From assembly GCF_002335525.1 (NCBI RefSeq), contig NZ_BDUF01000003.1:40675-104674 (forward strand): a DNA stretch of 64,000 bases, given 5' to 3'. Shown one piece after another: positions 17,634-25,699 of the stretch. The notes beneath the pieces were generated by a model. The model made no database searches. It was not told the origin of the DNA and saw only the letters and a list, made by a program, of their open reading frames with translations. How positions within the stretch are numbered: position 1 is the stretch's first letter; each line of letters starts with the position of its first letter. This stretch comes from Effusibacillus lacus. GTDB taxonomy: Bacteria; Bacillota; Bacilli; Tumebacillales; Effusibacillaceae. Position numbers and translations under genes: made by a program.

Positions 17634-18038
17634 GTTTTTCCCTCCTATATCAGATTTGAATTTTTTTCAACAATTTTGTTGCCGAAATGGGACTGGCTCC
17701 GGAACCTTTCTCCTCCTCTCGCACCCCTATCGAGTTTTGTTTGTGACGATTATACGTCTGAATCCCCTGAAATAGGACGGCATCCTGCAAGCTACATCCT
17801 ATTTTACGATAATGGAAGTAGTTTTTCATCATAATTTGTTGAATTCTTATCCGGCAGTTTTTTCAAAACGTCACTTTTTTGACACATTTTAGCCAATAAT
17901 CGCTCATTTTTAGAAGAATTATCCAATTATATCTGTTATTATTTCGTAAAAACCCTGATCCCCTTCACGATGTTGTGAAAATAATGCAAGTTTAGGTTAG
18001 AATACATAGGGAAACCATTTTTGGAACGGAGCACCTAT
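17634..18038. other. Divergent intergenic region between ctaC and the RNA methyltransferase gene
   Basis: About 400 AT-rich bases without a convincing gene. It holds a copy of the interspersed palindrome family (17770-17804), a TTCAC-N6-GTGAA palindrome (17964-17979), and a plausible plus-strand promoter TTGTGA (17974-17979), 18-base spacer, TAGAAT (17998-18003). I could not pick a clear ctaC promoter. Confidence 0.45.
17770..17804. repeat. Interspersed palindromic repeat, copy 1
   Basis: AAATAGGA and TCCTATTT pair around a 19-base loop. The preceding GAATCCCCTGA is shared with the copy at 49169-49193, which suggests a dispersed repeat family of this genome. Confidence 0.4.
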
Positions 18039-19208
18039 ATGAGTCGAATTGAATTGATCGCCACTGCTCCCATGGGGTTGGAATCGGTTGTGGCCAGGGA
18101 ACTGAAACAGCTGGGGTATGAAGATTTAACGGTGGAAAACGGAAAAGTAACGTTTGCAGCAGACGAAGCGGCCATCGCCCGTTGCAATCTCTGGCTCCGT
18201 TCCGCCGACCGGGTCGTGTTGAAGATTGGGGAGTTTCGTGCCACAACTTTCGAGGAATTGTTCGAACAAACCAAATCATTGCCTTGGGCCGATTGGCTGC
18301 CGGAAGATGCCGTGTTCCCGGTTGAAGGAAGATCGGTTAAATCAAAGTTGGCGAGCGTTCCCGCCTGTCAGTCAATCGTAAAAAAAGCCGTCGTTGAACG
18401 GTTGAAACAATCCTACTGCGTTGAACGATTTGAGGAAACCGGTCCTTTATTCGCAATTGAAGTTGCGCTGCGCAATGATATTGCCACTCTGACAATCGAT
18501 ACCAGCGGAGCCGGCTTGCACAAACGGGGATATAGAACCCTCCCGGTGGAAGCTCCCATCAAGGAAACACTGGCTGCAGGCATCATTCTCCTCAGCAGAT
18601 GGAACCCCGACCGCATCTTGGCGGATCCTTGCTGCGGTTCAGGTACCATTCCGATTGAAGCTGCGCTTATCGGACGAAATATTGCTCCCGGGTTGAACCG
18701 GGAATTTTCATCGGAATCCTGGCCTACCCTGTCGGAAGGTATCTGGCGGCAAGCAAGAATCGAGGCCCGGGAGCTTGCAAAATGGGATCTGCCTCTTAAA
18801 ATCTACGGGTCCGACATCAACAAAAGCGTGATTCCGACAGCCCGTTTCCACGCCAAGGAAGCTGGCTTCGGCGATGTCATCGAGTTTCGAGCCGCGCCTG
18901 CCGAAGAGTTCCAGATGGACGAATTGTATGGCTGTATGATCACCAATCCCCCCTACGGAGAACGGCTCGGCGAACGGCAGGAAGTGGAAGACCTCTACAG
19001 CGATCTCGGATATGTGGCCAGTCTCCACGATACCTGGTCGTTCTTTGTTCTGACGTCCCACAAGGGTTTTGAAAAGCTTTTTGAAAAAGAAGCGGATAAG
19101 CGCCGCAAGCTCTACAATGGCCGGATTGAGTGCCATCTGTATCAATACTTAGGGCCCTTGCCCCCGCGCAAGAAAGAAGCATCTGATACAGGAGACTCCG
19201 AAGCATGA
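18039..19208 (+). CDS. THUMP-domain class I SAM-dependent RNA methyltransferase (RlmL/YpsC-like)
   Basis: A 389-residue methyltransferase with an N-terminal THUMP domain (about residues 1-155) and a C-terminal UPF0020/Rossmann methyltransferase domain. The SAM motif is LADPCCGSGTIPIEA (about 190-205) and the catalytic NPPY motif for base N-methylation is ITNPPYGERL (about 305). The family modifies 23S rRNA guanines (G2445-type). ATG 18039 has GGAG seven bases upstream. Its last 67 bases overlap the convergent phosphoesterase gene. Confidence 0.9.
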   Translation: MSRIELIATAPMGLESVVARELKQLGYEDLTVENGKVTFAADEAAIARCNLWLRSADRVVLKIGEFRATTFEELFEQTKSLPWADWLPEDAVFPVEGRSVKSKLASVPACQSIVKKAVVERLKQSYCVERFEETGPLFAIEVALRNDIATLTIDTSGAGLHKRGYRTLPVEAPIKETLAAGIILLSRWNPDRILADPCCGSGTIPIEAALIGRNIAPGLNREFSSESWPTLSEGIWRQARIEARELAKWDLPLKIYGSDINKSVIPTARFHAKEAGFGDVIEFRAAPAEEFQMDELYGCMITNPPYGERLGERQEVEDLYSDLGYVASLHDTWSFFVLTSHKGFEKLFEKEADKRRKLYNGRIECHLYQYLGPLPPRKKEASDTGDSEA

Positions 19209-19936
19209 GTAAACGGACTCACCGCCTGCCGGATCACCCTTGCCATCGTCTCCAGGTTTGGATAGTTTCCATCGTTATATTGAGATACCACACGCTCCAA
19301 ATCGTACGGCACCCGTTCAATCGTTACCGAATAACGGTCTTCGGCGGCCTCCACCAAAGCATAGGATGCCTTGGGCATACCGTCAAAGGGCAACCCCACG
19401 CTGCCAATGTTCACAAGACACTTCCCGTTAAGATAACGCACGTAGGGAAGGTGGATGTGAGCATAAACATACAACGAAGAATTTTCTTGCTTCATCAGCT
19501 TGTCCTGCAGCAGATTGGCCGGTTGATCCGGCATCACCACTTCAAACAAACTTTCCGGAGTTGCATGAAACGCATGAACCCTCACGGCATCCGTAAGGTT
19601 GAATGTCAGTTCCGCAGGCAGTTCCTTCAGATAATCCAGATCCGACTGATCCAGACGTTGAACTGCCCATTCCCTTTCCCGGTTCATCATCTCCAGCATA
19701 GGGGCGGGGACTTCCCCTTCCCTTACGCCGCGGACAGTCCATTCATCCGCATTGCCTTTGATTACTTCCGTGTTCAAATTTTTGACCATCTCGACCGACC
19801 GTTTGGGTTCCGGCCCACGATAGGCGATATCGCCGAGGACAACGATTCTGTCAACATTCTTGCTTTGAATATCGGCAAGCACTGCCTCCAGGGCCACCGC
19901 ATTGCCGTGAATATCCGAAAGAAACGCTACTCTCAC
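19142..19936 (-). CDS. Calcineurin-like metallophosphoesterase (YfcE/DR1281-type fold)
   Basis: A cytosolic phosphoesterase of 264 residues. All metal motifs are present: SDIHGN (about 7-12), LGDIAYRGP (about 35), GNADEW (about 60), HAFH and YAHIHLP (about 160), followed by the NIGSVGLP signature of the YfcE group. The substrate is unknown. ATG 19936 has GGAGGG upstream. The 3' end overlaps the RNA methyltransferase gene on the other strand. Confidence 0.88.
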   Translation of the reverse strand: MRVAFLSDIHGNAVALEAVLADIQSKNVDRIVVLGDIAYRGPEPKRSVEMVKNLNTEVIKGNADEWTVRGVREGEVPAPMLEMMNREREWAVQRLDQSDLDYLKELPAELTFNLTDAVRVHAFHATPESLFEVVMPDQPANLLQDKLMKQENSSLYVYAHIHLPYVRYLNGKCLVNIGSVGLPFDGMPKASYALVEAAEDRYSVTIERVPYDLERVVSQYNDGNYPNLETMARVIRQAVSPFTHASESPVSDASFLRGGKGPKY

Positions 19937-19979
19937 CAGACACCCTCCTGTCCGAATCCATAACGTCCGGAAACTTTAT

Positions 19980-21047
19980 TCAAAACAACGCCGCCAAGTC
20001 CCGAACATCCCGCAAAATGTGGTCGGCTCCGTGGGCTTCAAACATCCCCCGTGCACGCTCTCTTTCATGGCCTGTCAGAGTTGCGGCAAAGGAAGCGCCA
20101 AGAGCACGGGCCGCCAGCAGATCCGCCAGCGAATCCCCTACGATCAGCACATCGGGACGGTTCAAAGGAAGAACCTCTTTCAGGATCTCTGCATGCGATG
20201 GCTCTGCCCCGCGCAAAGCCCGCAGATAAGAGAAAGGATGCGGCTTGGCCAGTGGCGCAATCGATGTTTCCGCCTCTGCTTCCAGTACGGTGGAAGCGGT
20301 GGCAATGCGTTCCTCCGGAATATATTTCAACACTCCCAGCGCTCCCAAAGGTATCAACGTTTCTTTCCGGGGCCGTCCTGTTCCAATTCCAAGCACCAGC
20401 CCAAGGTCCGTCAGCCTGGCGAGCAGTGCTTGCAGTTCTTCACCCGGTACAATAGGCTCTTCTCTGTCCAGATAACCGGGTTTTGCGTGTCCGTCTCCAA
20501 GATAGAATTCCTGAAAAATCTGTCTTGTCTCTTCCCAAAGCTGGCTGGTGCGTCCGAAGGATCCGGTTTCCACTCCCGCCCATTCGAGGGCAAACCGGTT
20601 CAAATACTGCAAAAATTGATGCTTCTCCAGATGCTCGGGAAAATCTTTCGTAAAGTCGGCGAACGCCGGTTTCACCCCAACCCTTTGACGGATCTCCGGA
20701 AAATCTGCCAGCGTGATCCCCCGGGTCAACAAGTCCTGCACCCAACTCTTGTCTTCCGCACGGGCCAAATTTTTCAAAAGGGAATGGGAAACCATCAAAT
20801 ACACCATGTCCCAGTTGCTGTTCACCCCACGCCCTTTCAGGAAATCAAGCACTTCGTCCCTTGGCCCCAGCACCTGCCGGCGAATCTCCGCCAGCCGTTC
20901 ACGATCCGGATTCGGTTCCGTGGCGGCAGTGCCCAAGAAACGTTCTGTAACGATCAGTTCATGAATGGTTTGCGAAGTGGCGTTAAAATATGTATCTTCT
21001 CCCAGCATAACACCGTCCACATCAAACAATACCGTCGTGTACCTCAC
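19980..21047 (-). CDS. HAD superfamily hydrolase
   Basis: A predicted phosphatase of about 355 residues. Motif I is LFDVDGVM at the N-terminus and motif IV is VLIVGDSLADLLAAR near residue 310; a Lys in KPHPF precedes it, as in the phosphoglycolate phosphatase-like group. The long helical cap region (about 20-210) is unusual in size. The start is a GTG at 21047 with GGAGG seven bases upstream; the longer frame to 21089 has no site. It lies about 40 bases before the metallophosphoesterase gene on the same strand. Confidence 0.85.
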   Translation of the reverse strand: MRYTTVLFDVDGVMLGEDTYFNATSQTIHELIVTERFLGTAATEPNPDRERLAEIRRQVLGPRDEVLDFLKGRGVNSNWDMVYLMVSHSLLKNLARAEDKSWVQDLLTRGITLADFPEIRQRVGVKPAFADFTKDFPEHLEKHQFLQYLNRFALEWAGVETGSFGRTSQLWEETRQIFQEFYLGDGHAKPGYLDREEPIVPGEELQALLARLTDLGLVLGIGTGRPRKETLIPLGALGVLKYIPEERIATASTVLEAEAETSIAPLAKPHPFSYLRALRGAEPSHAEILKEVLPLNRPDVLIVGDSLADLLAARALGASFAATLTGHERERARGMFEAHGADHILRDVRDLAALF

Positions 21048-21140
21048 TGTCTTTCCTCCACTCCAATTGTCTTTCTTTCCATCATACATTGTTTCCCCGC
21101 TTTAGAAAAATTCTTTTTTCAATCATTTTTTGCATGGGGC

Positions 21141-21169
21141 TTGCATATAATACTAACGTATTGTAATAT
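21141..21169 (+). promoter_or_regulatory. Promoter and operator-like repeats of the DoxX gene
   Basis: TTGCAT (21141-21146) and TAATAT (21164-21169) are spaced by 17 bases. Within the spacer AATAC-N4-GTATT forms an inverted repeat, followed by GTAATATAC. DoxX genes of Bacilli are often under MarR/HxlR-type redox or quinone repressors; such control is inferred. Confidence 0.35.
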
Positions 21170-21222
21170 ACTATTATAAAGTAAGTATTAATCATTCATT
21201 TTTGAAAAGGAGAGGATTCGTA

Positions 21223-21603
21223 ATGAATGCAGGTTTACTGGTGATTCGGTTGGTAGTGGGACTATTGTTTGCAGGCCATGGCGCGCAGAAGCTGTTTGGC
21301 TGGTTTGGCGGCTATGGAATCAAAGGGACAGCCGGTTGGATGGAGTCGATCGGTATTAAACCGGGGGTACCGATGGTTATTTTGGCGGGGCTGGCCGAAC
21401 TTGTCGGAGGCCTGTTGTTTGCAGCCGGGCTCTTTCTTCCCGTGGCGGCCGTCCTGCTGATTGGCGCCATGTTGGTCGCCATTCTTAAGGTGCATGGCAG
21501 CAACGGTCTTTGGGCAACAAACAATGGATACGAGTACAACCTCGTTCTGATCGCGGTTGTACTGGGTGTTACACTGATTGGCGCCGGAGAGTTCTCTTTC
21601 TAA
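21223..21603 (+). CDS. DoxX family membrane protein
   Basis: A 126-residue membrane protein with four predicted helices and the DoxX signature RLVVGLLFAGHGAQKLFGWFGG near the N-terminus. Homologues (MhqP, CatD) take part in resistance to quinones and thiol stress. ATG 21223 has AAGGAGAGG upstream. It is monocistronic, closed by the terminator at 21618-21644. Confidence 0.9.
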   Translation: MNAGLLVIRLVVGLLFAGHGAQKLFGWFGGYGIKGTAGWMESIGIKPGVPMVILAGLAELVGGLLFAAGLFLPVAAVLLIGAMLVAILKVHGSNGLWATNNGYEYNLVLIAVVLGVTLIGAGEFSF

Positions 21604-21617
21604 TTTTGTTTGGTTTG

Positions 21618-21644
21618 CCCGTACCATTTGGTACGGGTTTTTTT
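21618..21644 (+). terminator. Terminator of the DoxX gene
   Basis: CCCGTACC (21618-21625) pairs with GGTACGGG (21630-21637), followed by a run of seven T. Confidence 0.9.
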
Positions 21645-21953
21645 GTTGCACTCCATAAACAAAAAAAAGAAACCGGAGAGTTATCCGGTTCGTCACATAG
21701 TAAGAGGAGAAGAAACAAAAATGGTTTCTGATAACAGTTTACCACACAAGTTTACATAACTCAACTTCTGATTTAAAAGCCCGATTTAAAAGCATTTCAA
21801 GATTTAATGATCGACCGGGAAATCTTCATACTTTTTTAAGATCCCCCCTGTTGCTCCCGCCTATATTTTCCATAATAATGGGGAGAGGAGAATGATTCCA
21901 TCCCGACGAATCAAATTGTTGCACAATACCAACACTACTAAGGGTGAACAAAC
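21645..21953 (+). other. Leader region of the pduL-ackA fusion gene
   Basis: About 300 bases. A small AACCGGA/TCCGGTT hairpin lies near 21674-21691. A 34-codon frame (21892-21996) with a strong GGGGAGAGGAG site overlaps the start of the fusion gene in another frame and may be a translated leader. I see no clear promoter pair or riboswitch. Confidence 0.35.
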
Positions 21954-21996
21954 ATGCGAGTACCTGTTGGAGTATCAGGCCGTCACATTCATTTGA
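21892..21996 (+). CDS. Possible 34-codon leader ORF overlapping the pduL-ackA start
   Basis: It starts MIPSRRIKLLHNT and ends in TGA at 21994-21996, overlapping the fusion gene by about 43 bases in another frame. Its GGGGAGAGGAG site is stronger than that of the main gene. Its coding nature is unproven; it may set translation of the fusion. Confidence 0.25.
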   Translation: MIPSRRIKLLHNTNTTKGEQTCEYLLEYQAVTFI

Positions 21997-23687
21997 CACA
22001 AGAACATGCAGACATCCTGTTTGGCAAGGGCCATTCCTTTGAAAAATTAAAACCCCTGCGTCAACCGGGGCAATTTGCATATAAAGAAACGGTTACAGTT
22101 ACAGGACCAAAAGGGAGCATTCCGAACATCCGGGTACTGGGTCCGCTTCGTTCCTACTCCCAACTGGAAATTTCCAAGACCGATTCTTTTGTATTGGGCA
22201 TTGACCCGCCGGTTCGGGACTCCGGAGACATTGAGGGCACTCCCGGCATTGTGGTAACGGGTCCGAAAGGCAGTATCAACCTCGACAAGGGCGTGATCCT
22301 TCCCTACCGTCATTTGCATCTGCATCCCTCTGATGCCGACGAATTGGGCGTCAAAGACAAAGATCTGGTCGCTGTTCGAACTAGCGGAGAGCGCCAGGTG
22401 ATTCTGGAAAATGTGCTTTGTCGTGTGCATCCCAATTACCGACTGGAGTTCCATATTGACACCGATGAGGCCAATGCTTCCGGATTGCGTACCGGAGATA
22501 TTGTCAAAGTCATCTCGGTGGACGAAACTCATGAACTGGGCACCTTTAAGCAGCAGAAGGTGCTGGTCCTTAACTGCGGAAGCAGTTCGGTCAAGTACAA
22601 ACTGTTTGACATGCCTTCGGAAAAAATCAGAATGCAGGGAAATCTGACACGTACCAAAGACCAGCCCCTAAAAGATACCTTGGACCCGATTTTTGCACAA
22701 GTGGGAAATCAAATCGATATTATCGCCCACCGGATCGTCCACGGCGCTGACCTGTTCCCGCATTCTGTCAAAATCACGGATGAAGTGATCCGCCAGGTCG
22801 AAAGCATCGGCCATCTGGCTCCCTTGCACAATCCGGTCAATCTGGAGGGTGTACAGGCAGCATTGGAACAGTATCCGGAAATACCGCAAATTGCAGTATT
22901 TGATACCAGCTTTCACCAGACAATGCCGCCAACCTCGTATCTGTACGCCATTCCATATGAATATTACGAGAAACACAAAATCCGGAAGTACGGCTTCCAC
23001 GGCATGAGCCACAGGTATGTGATGGAACGGGCGGAACAGATCCTTGAGATCCCCGCAGAGAAACTGCGGTTAATCAGTTGCCACATCGGAAATGGCGTCA
23101 GTATCACCGCTATCCGCAATGGAGAGTCTTATGACACTTCCATGGGCATGACCCCGCTGGCCGGTCTGACCATGGGCACCCGAAGCGGCAATATCGACCC
23201 GGGCATCATCCCCTACATGCAGCAACTTGAAGGTCTGGAAACAACAGAAGAAGTTATCGATATCCTCAACACCAAGAGCGGCTTGCTGGGAATTTCCGGA
23301 ATCAGCAACGATGTGCGGGTCCTGCTGAAAAAAGCGAAAGAAGGAGACAGGCGTGCCCAGTTGGCACTTGATCTGTATGTGGTGAAATTGCACAAATATA
23401 TCGGACTTTATCTGGCTCGGCTGAACGGGGCCGACGCCTTGATCTTTACAGCTGGAATCGGCGAGAACAGTCCTGAAATCCGGGAGAAAATCTGCCTGGG
23501 ACTTGAATACGCAGGTGTCTACCTCGACCCGAAAGCAAACTGGGAAAGTGAAGGAGAACGCATGATCTCGAGCAAATTTTCCCCTGTGAAAGTGCTTGTC
23601 ATCCCGACAAACGAAGAAATCATCATGGCTCGTGACGCCTACTGGATCACCGTGGCCGGATCCACACCGGCATCTGCTGCACAATAA
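21954..23687 (+). CDS. Bifunctional phosphotransacylase (PduL type) - acetate kinase fusion
   Basis: A single 577-residue protein with two complete enzymes. Residues about 1-190 are a PduL phosphate acyltransferase: VGVSGRHIHL at the start, QPGQFA, the LGPLR and PVRDSGD motifs, RHLHLHP (about 123) and HIDTDEANA. Residues about 203-577 are acetate kinase: VLNCGSSSVKYKLF, HRIVHG, FDTSFHQTMP, GFHGMSHRYV, HIGNGVSI, GTRSGNIDPG and FTAGIGENS. Together they would convert acyl-CoA, phosphate and ADP to acid, CoA and ATP, passing acyl phosphate between sites. The linker is about ten residues (HELGTFKQQ). ATG 21954 has AAGGGTG upstream. Acyl preference (acetyl or propionyl) cannot be read from sequence. 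Confidence 0.92.
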   Translation: MRVPVGVSGRHIHLTQEHADILFGKGHSFEKLKPLRQPGQFAYKETVTVTGPKGSIPNIRVLGPLRSYSQLEISKTDSFVLGIDPPVRDSGDIEGTPGIVVTGPKGSINLDKGVILPYRHLHLHPSDADELGVKDKDLVAVRTSGERQVILENVLCRVHPNYRLEFHIDTDEANASGLRTGDIVKVISVDETHELGTFKQQKVLVLNCGSSSVKYKLFDMPSEKIRMQGNLTRTKDQPLKDTLDPIFAQVGNQIDIIAHRIVHGADLFPHSVKITDEVIRQVESIGHLAPLHNPVNLEGVQAALEQYPEIPQIAVFDTSFHQTMPPTSYLYAIPYEYYEKHKIRKYGFHGMSHRYVMERAEQILEIPAEKLRLISCHIGNGVSITAIRNGESYDTSMGMTPLAGLTMGTRSGNIDPGIIPYMQQLEGLETTEEVIDILNTKSGLLGISGISNDVRVLLKKAKEGDRRAQLALDLYVVKLHKYIGLYLARLNGADALIFTAGIGENSPEIREKICLGLEYAGVYLDPKANWESEGERMISSKFSPVKVLVIPTNEEIIMARDAYWITVAGSTPASAAQ

Positions 23688-23694
23688 CTTCACA

Positions 23695-23737
23695 AAAGCC
23701 CTAAGGAAAGAACTCCCGGTTCGTCCCTTAGGGCTTT
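23695..23737. terminator. Bidirectional terminator between the ackA fusion and comB
   Basis: AAAGCCCTAAGG (23695-23706) pairs perfectly with CCTTAGGGCTTT (23726-23737) between two convergent genes. Confidence 0.75.
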
Positions 23738-23741
23738 CCTG

Positions 23742-24470
23742 TCATCCGGCAATCAGTCTCCCGTTTTCCAAACGGGGCACAACCGGTAGAACTCCTTTTT
23801 GGGCCGCGAAAAAAGTGGCCTCATCCATCCCCAGCATCGAAATGAATTTGCCTACCCTTGTGCCCTGCAGGCATTCTTCGTCCGATCCGGGATAATTCAC
23901 ATAGAAACCATAGGCTGCTTTCGCCGCATCGGTCAGGATCCATCCTTCTTCCTGTTTGCGCAGCAGCTGGTCGATCTGGTAACCCGCCCCGTAGAAATCT
24001 TCCAAACAAAAAGACCCTTTCGAACCGGAGCAGACCAGTACCACCGACTCTTCACCTTTATGCTCCAGAATCCGCTCCGCCACCGCTTCCCCGTTCAGCA
24101 GGGATGATGCATACAAGGCCTTCGCCCTCTCCGACCGCCGTACTGCCACCGTTCCGTTGGTAGTGGAATAGATCACCGTCTTCCCTTTAATACAATCGTC
24201 CATCATGGCAATGGGGCTTGGCTGGTGAAACCCATCAATAGGGAACCCATCCTTCTCCCCTGCCAGAATGAATGTCCCCTCTTCCAGCTGGCCCGCCTTC
24301 TCCAACGCTTCTTCACTGTTGAATGCCGGAATGACTTCCCTGGCACCGTGGTGAAGGGCTGTCGCTATGCTGGAGGTCGCAAATAGCACATCAAACACTA
24401 CAGCAATGCAGTGGCTGATTTTTTCTTCATCAATGTCTTCTTTCCGGAGGACCACATGAATTTTCCGCAT
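23742..24470 (-). CDS. 2-phosphosulfolactate phosphatase (ComB family)
   Basis: A 242-residue enzyme of the ComB family, which removes phosphate from 2-phosphosulfolactate on the route to sulfolactate (a spore solute in Bacillus) or coenzyme M. Family strings include VVFDVLFATSSI, EVIPAFNSEEA, GEKDGFPIDGF and STTNGT. ATG 24470 with GAGGTGG upstream is chosen over the longer frame to 24512, which would overlap the kinase gene. No sulfolactate synthase (comA/yitD) is nearby. It follows the kinase gene by about ten bases. Confidence 0.85.
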   Translation of the reverse strand: MRKIHVVLRKEDIDEEKISHCIAVVFDVLFATSSIATALHHGAREVIPAFNSEEALEKAGQLEEGTFILAGEKDGFPIDGFHQPSPIAMMDDCIKGKTVIYSTTNGTVAVRRSERAKALYASSLLNGEAVAERILEHKGEESVVLVCSGSKGSFCLEDFYGAGYQIDQLLRKQEEGWILTDAAKAAYGFYVNYPGSDEECLQGTRVGKFISMLGMDEATFFAAQKGVLPVVPRLENGRLIAG

Positions 24471-24480
24471 CGATGCCACC

Positions 24481-25548
24481 TCAGAAACCCTGTGTGGCAA
24501 TTCGATAGGCATGATGCATCAAGCTTTCCGTTACCTTGCCAAGGCGCTCAAAACGCGGGTCTTGTGTCAGCCCTTTCTTCCAGCGAAAATAGATCTGCTG
24601 GCAAATGACAGCCACTTTGAAATAGGCGTAGGTAAGGTAGAAATCCATGGAAGCAATGTCCCGCCCGCTTTTCGCTGCATACATCTCAATAAACTCATGG
24701 CGTGTAATGAAACCTGGAGTGGAAGTAACAGAAGTGAAACCGCTGCGCAGGGAATCGGCGTCACCCGGTTCATCCCAGTAGCTTACGGCAATGGCCACGT
24801 CTGACAAAGGATCGCCGATCGTTGTCATCTCCCAGTCCAGTACTGCCACCACCTTCGACAGGCCGTCAGCGGAGAAGATCATATTGTTCAACTTGAAATC
24901 ATTATGCACAATTGTTGCCTGCGGCGATGCCGGGATGTTGTCCATCATCCACCTGGCGGTTGTTTCCACTACCGGTATGTCATCCGTCTTTGAACGTTCG
25001 TAGCGTCCAACCCACCCCTCCACCTGACGCTGCATGAACCCGTCCGGTTTGCCGATGGAAGCAAGCCCTGACGCTTTCCAATCAATGGAATGCAACTCTA
25101 CAAGCGTATCCACAACAAGCTCGGATACACGTCGGCAAGTCTCCGGCGAATTGTCGACTCCCTGCGGCCATTTGCTGTCAAGAACGATTCCCTTTCGCCG
25201 TTCCATGACATAGAATGGCGCGCCAAGAACGGATACGTCATCGCAAAACACATAGGGCTTTGGAGCGAGTGGAAACACGTTATGAACCAGCGACAGAATC
25301 CGGCTTTCCCGCTCCATGTCGTGGGCCTTCGGCGCCACCTGGCCAAAAGGAGGCCGCCGCAGCACCGCTTCCCATTCGCCGCAGCGAAGCAGATAGGTCA
25401 GATTGGAATGCCCCGAGGGAAACTGCTCCACTTCCAAAGGAGCATGCGGAAGATCTTCAATCCGCTCCCGCAGGAATCTCTCAACCGCTTGTATGTCCAG
25501 TTCCTCTCCGGGACGCACCGGTATGGTGTCTTTCAATGCTCTTGCCAT
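24481..25548 (-). CDS. Phosphotransferase family protein (APH/ACAD10-like kinase fold)
   Basis: A 355-residue aminoglycoside-phosphotransferase-fold protein. The catalytic loop IVHNDFKLNNMIF (about 197-209) and the metal-binding VLDWEMTTIGDP (about 217-228) are intact. The closest named type is the ACAD10/APH group often found with acyl-CoA metabolism; members phosphorylate small molecules or hydroxyacyl groups. The substrate is unknown and drug resistance should not be assumed. It is followed directly by comB. Confidence 0.85.
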   Translation of the reverse strand: MARALKDTIPVRPGEELDIQAVERFLRERIEDLPHAPLEVEQFPSGHSNLTYLLRCGEWEAVLRRPPFGQVAPKAHDMERESRILSLVHNVFPLAPKPYVFCDDVSVLGAPFYVMERRKGIVLDSKWPQGVDNSPETCRRVSELVVDTLVELHSIDWKASGLASIGKPDGFMQRQVEGWVGRYERSKTDDIPVVETTARWMMDNIPASPQATIVHNDFKLNNMIFSADGLSKVVAVLDWEMTTIGDPLSDVAIAVSYWDEPGDADSLRSGFTSVTSTPGFITRHEFIEMYAAKSGRDIASMDFYLTYAYFKVAVICQQIYFRWKKGLTQDPRFERLGKVTESLMHHAYRIATQGF

Positions 25549-25699
25549 CTCCGCTCACTCCCCAACGTTTTTCACGTCCGCCTGCCAGAGGATGGTTCCC
25601 GACTGATCGGACGGTATGTCATGGTTCTATTCTAGTCTAATTGTTGAAATTTTCAATATGAATTGAAAAAGGAGTGCGTTGAGCACCCCGTCTCCTCGT

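Noticed and set aside
24481..25548. Aminoglycoside resistance gene
   Set aside because: The fold is APH-like, but length and strings fit the ACAD10-type group; no drug-resistance context is present.
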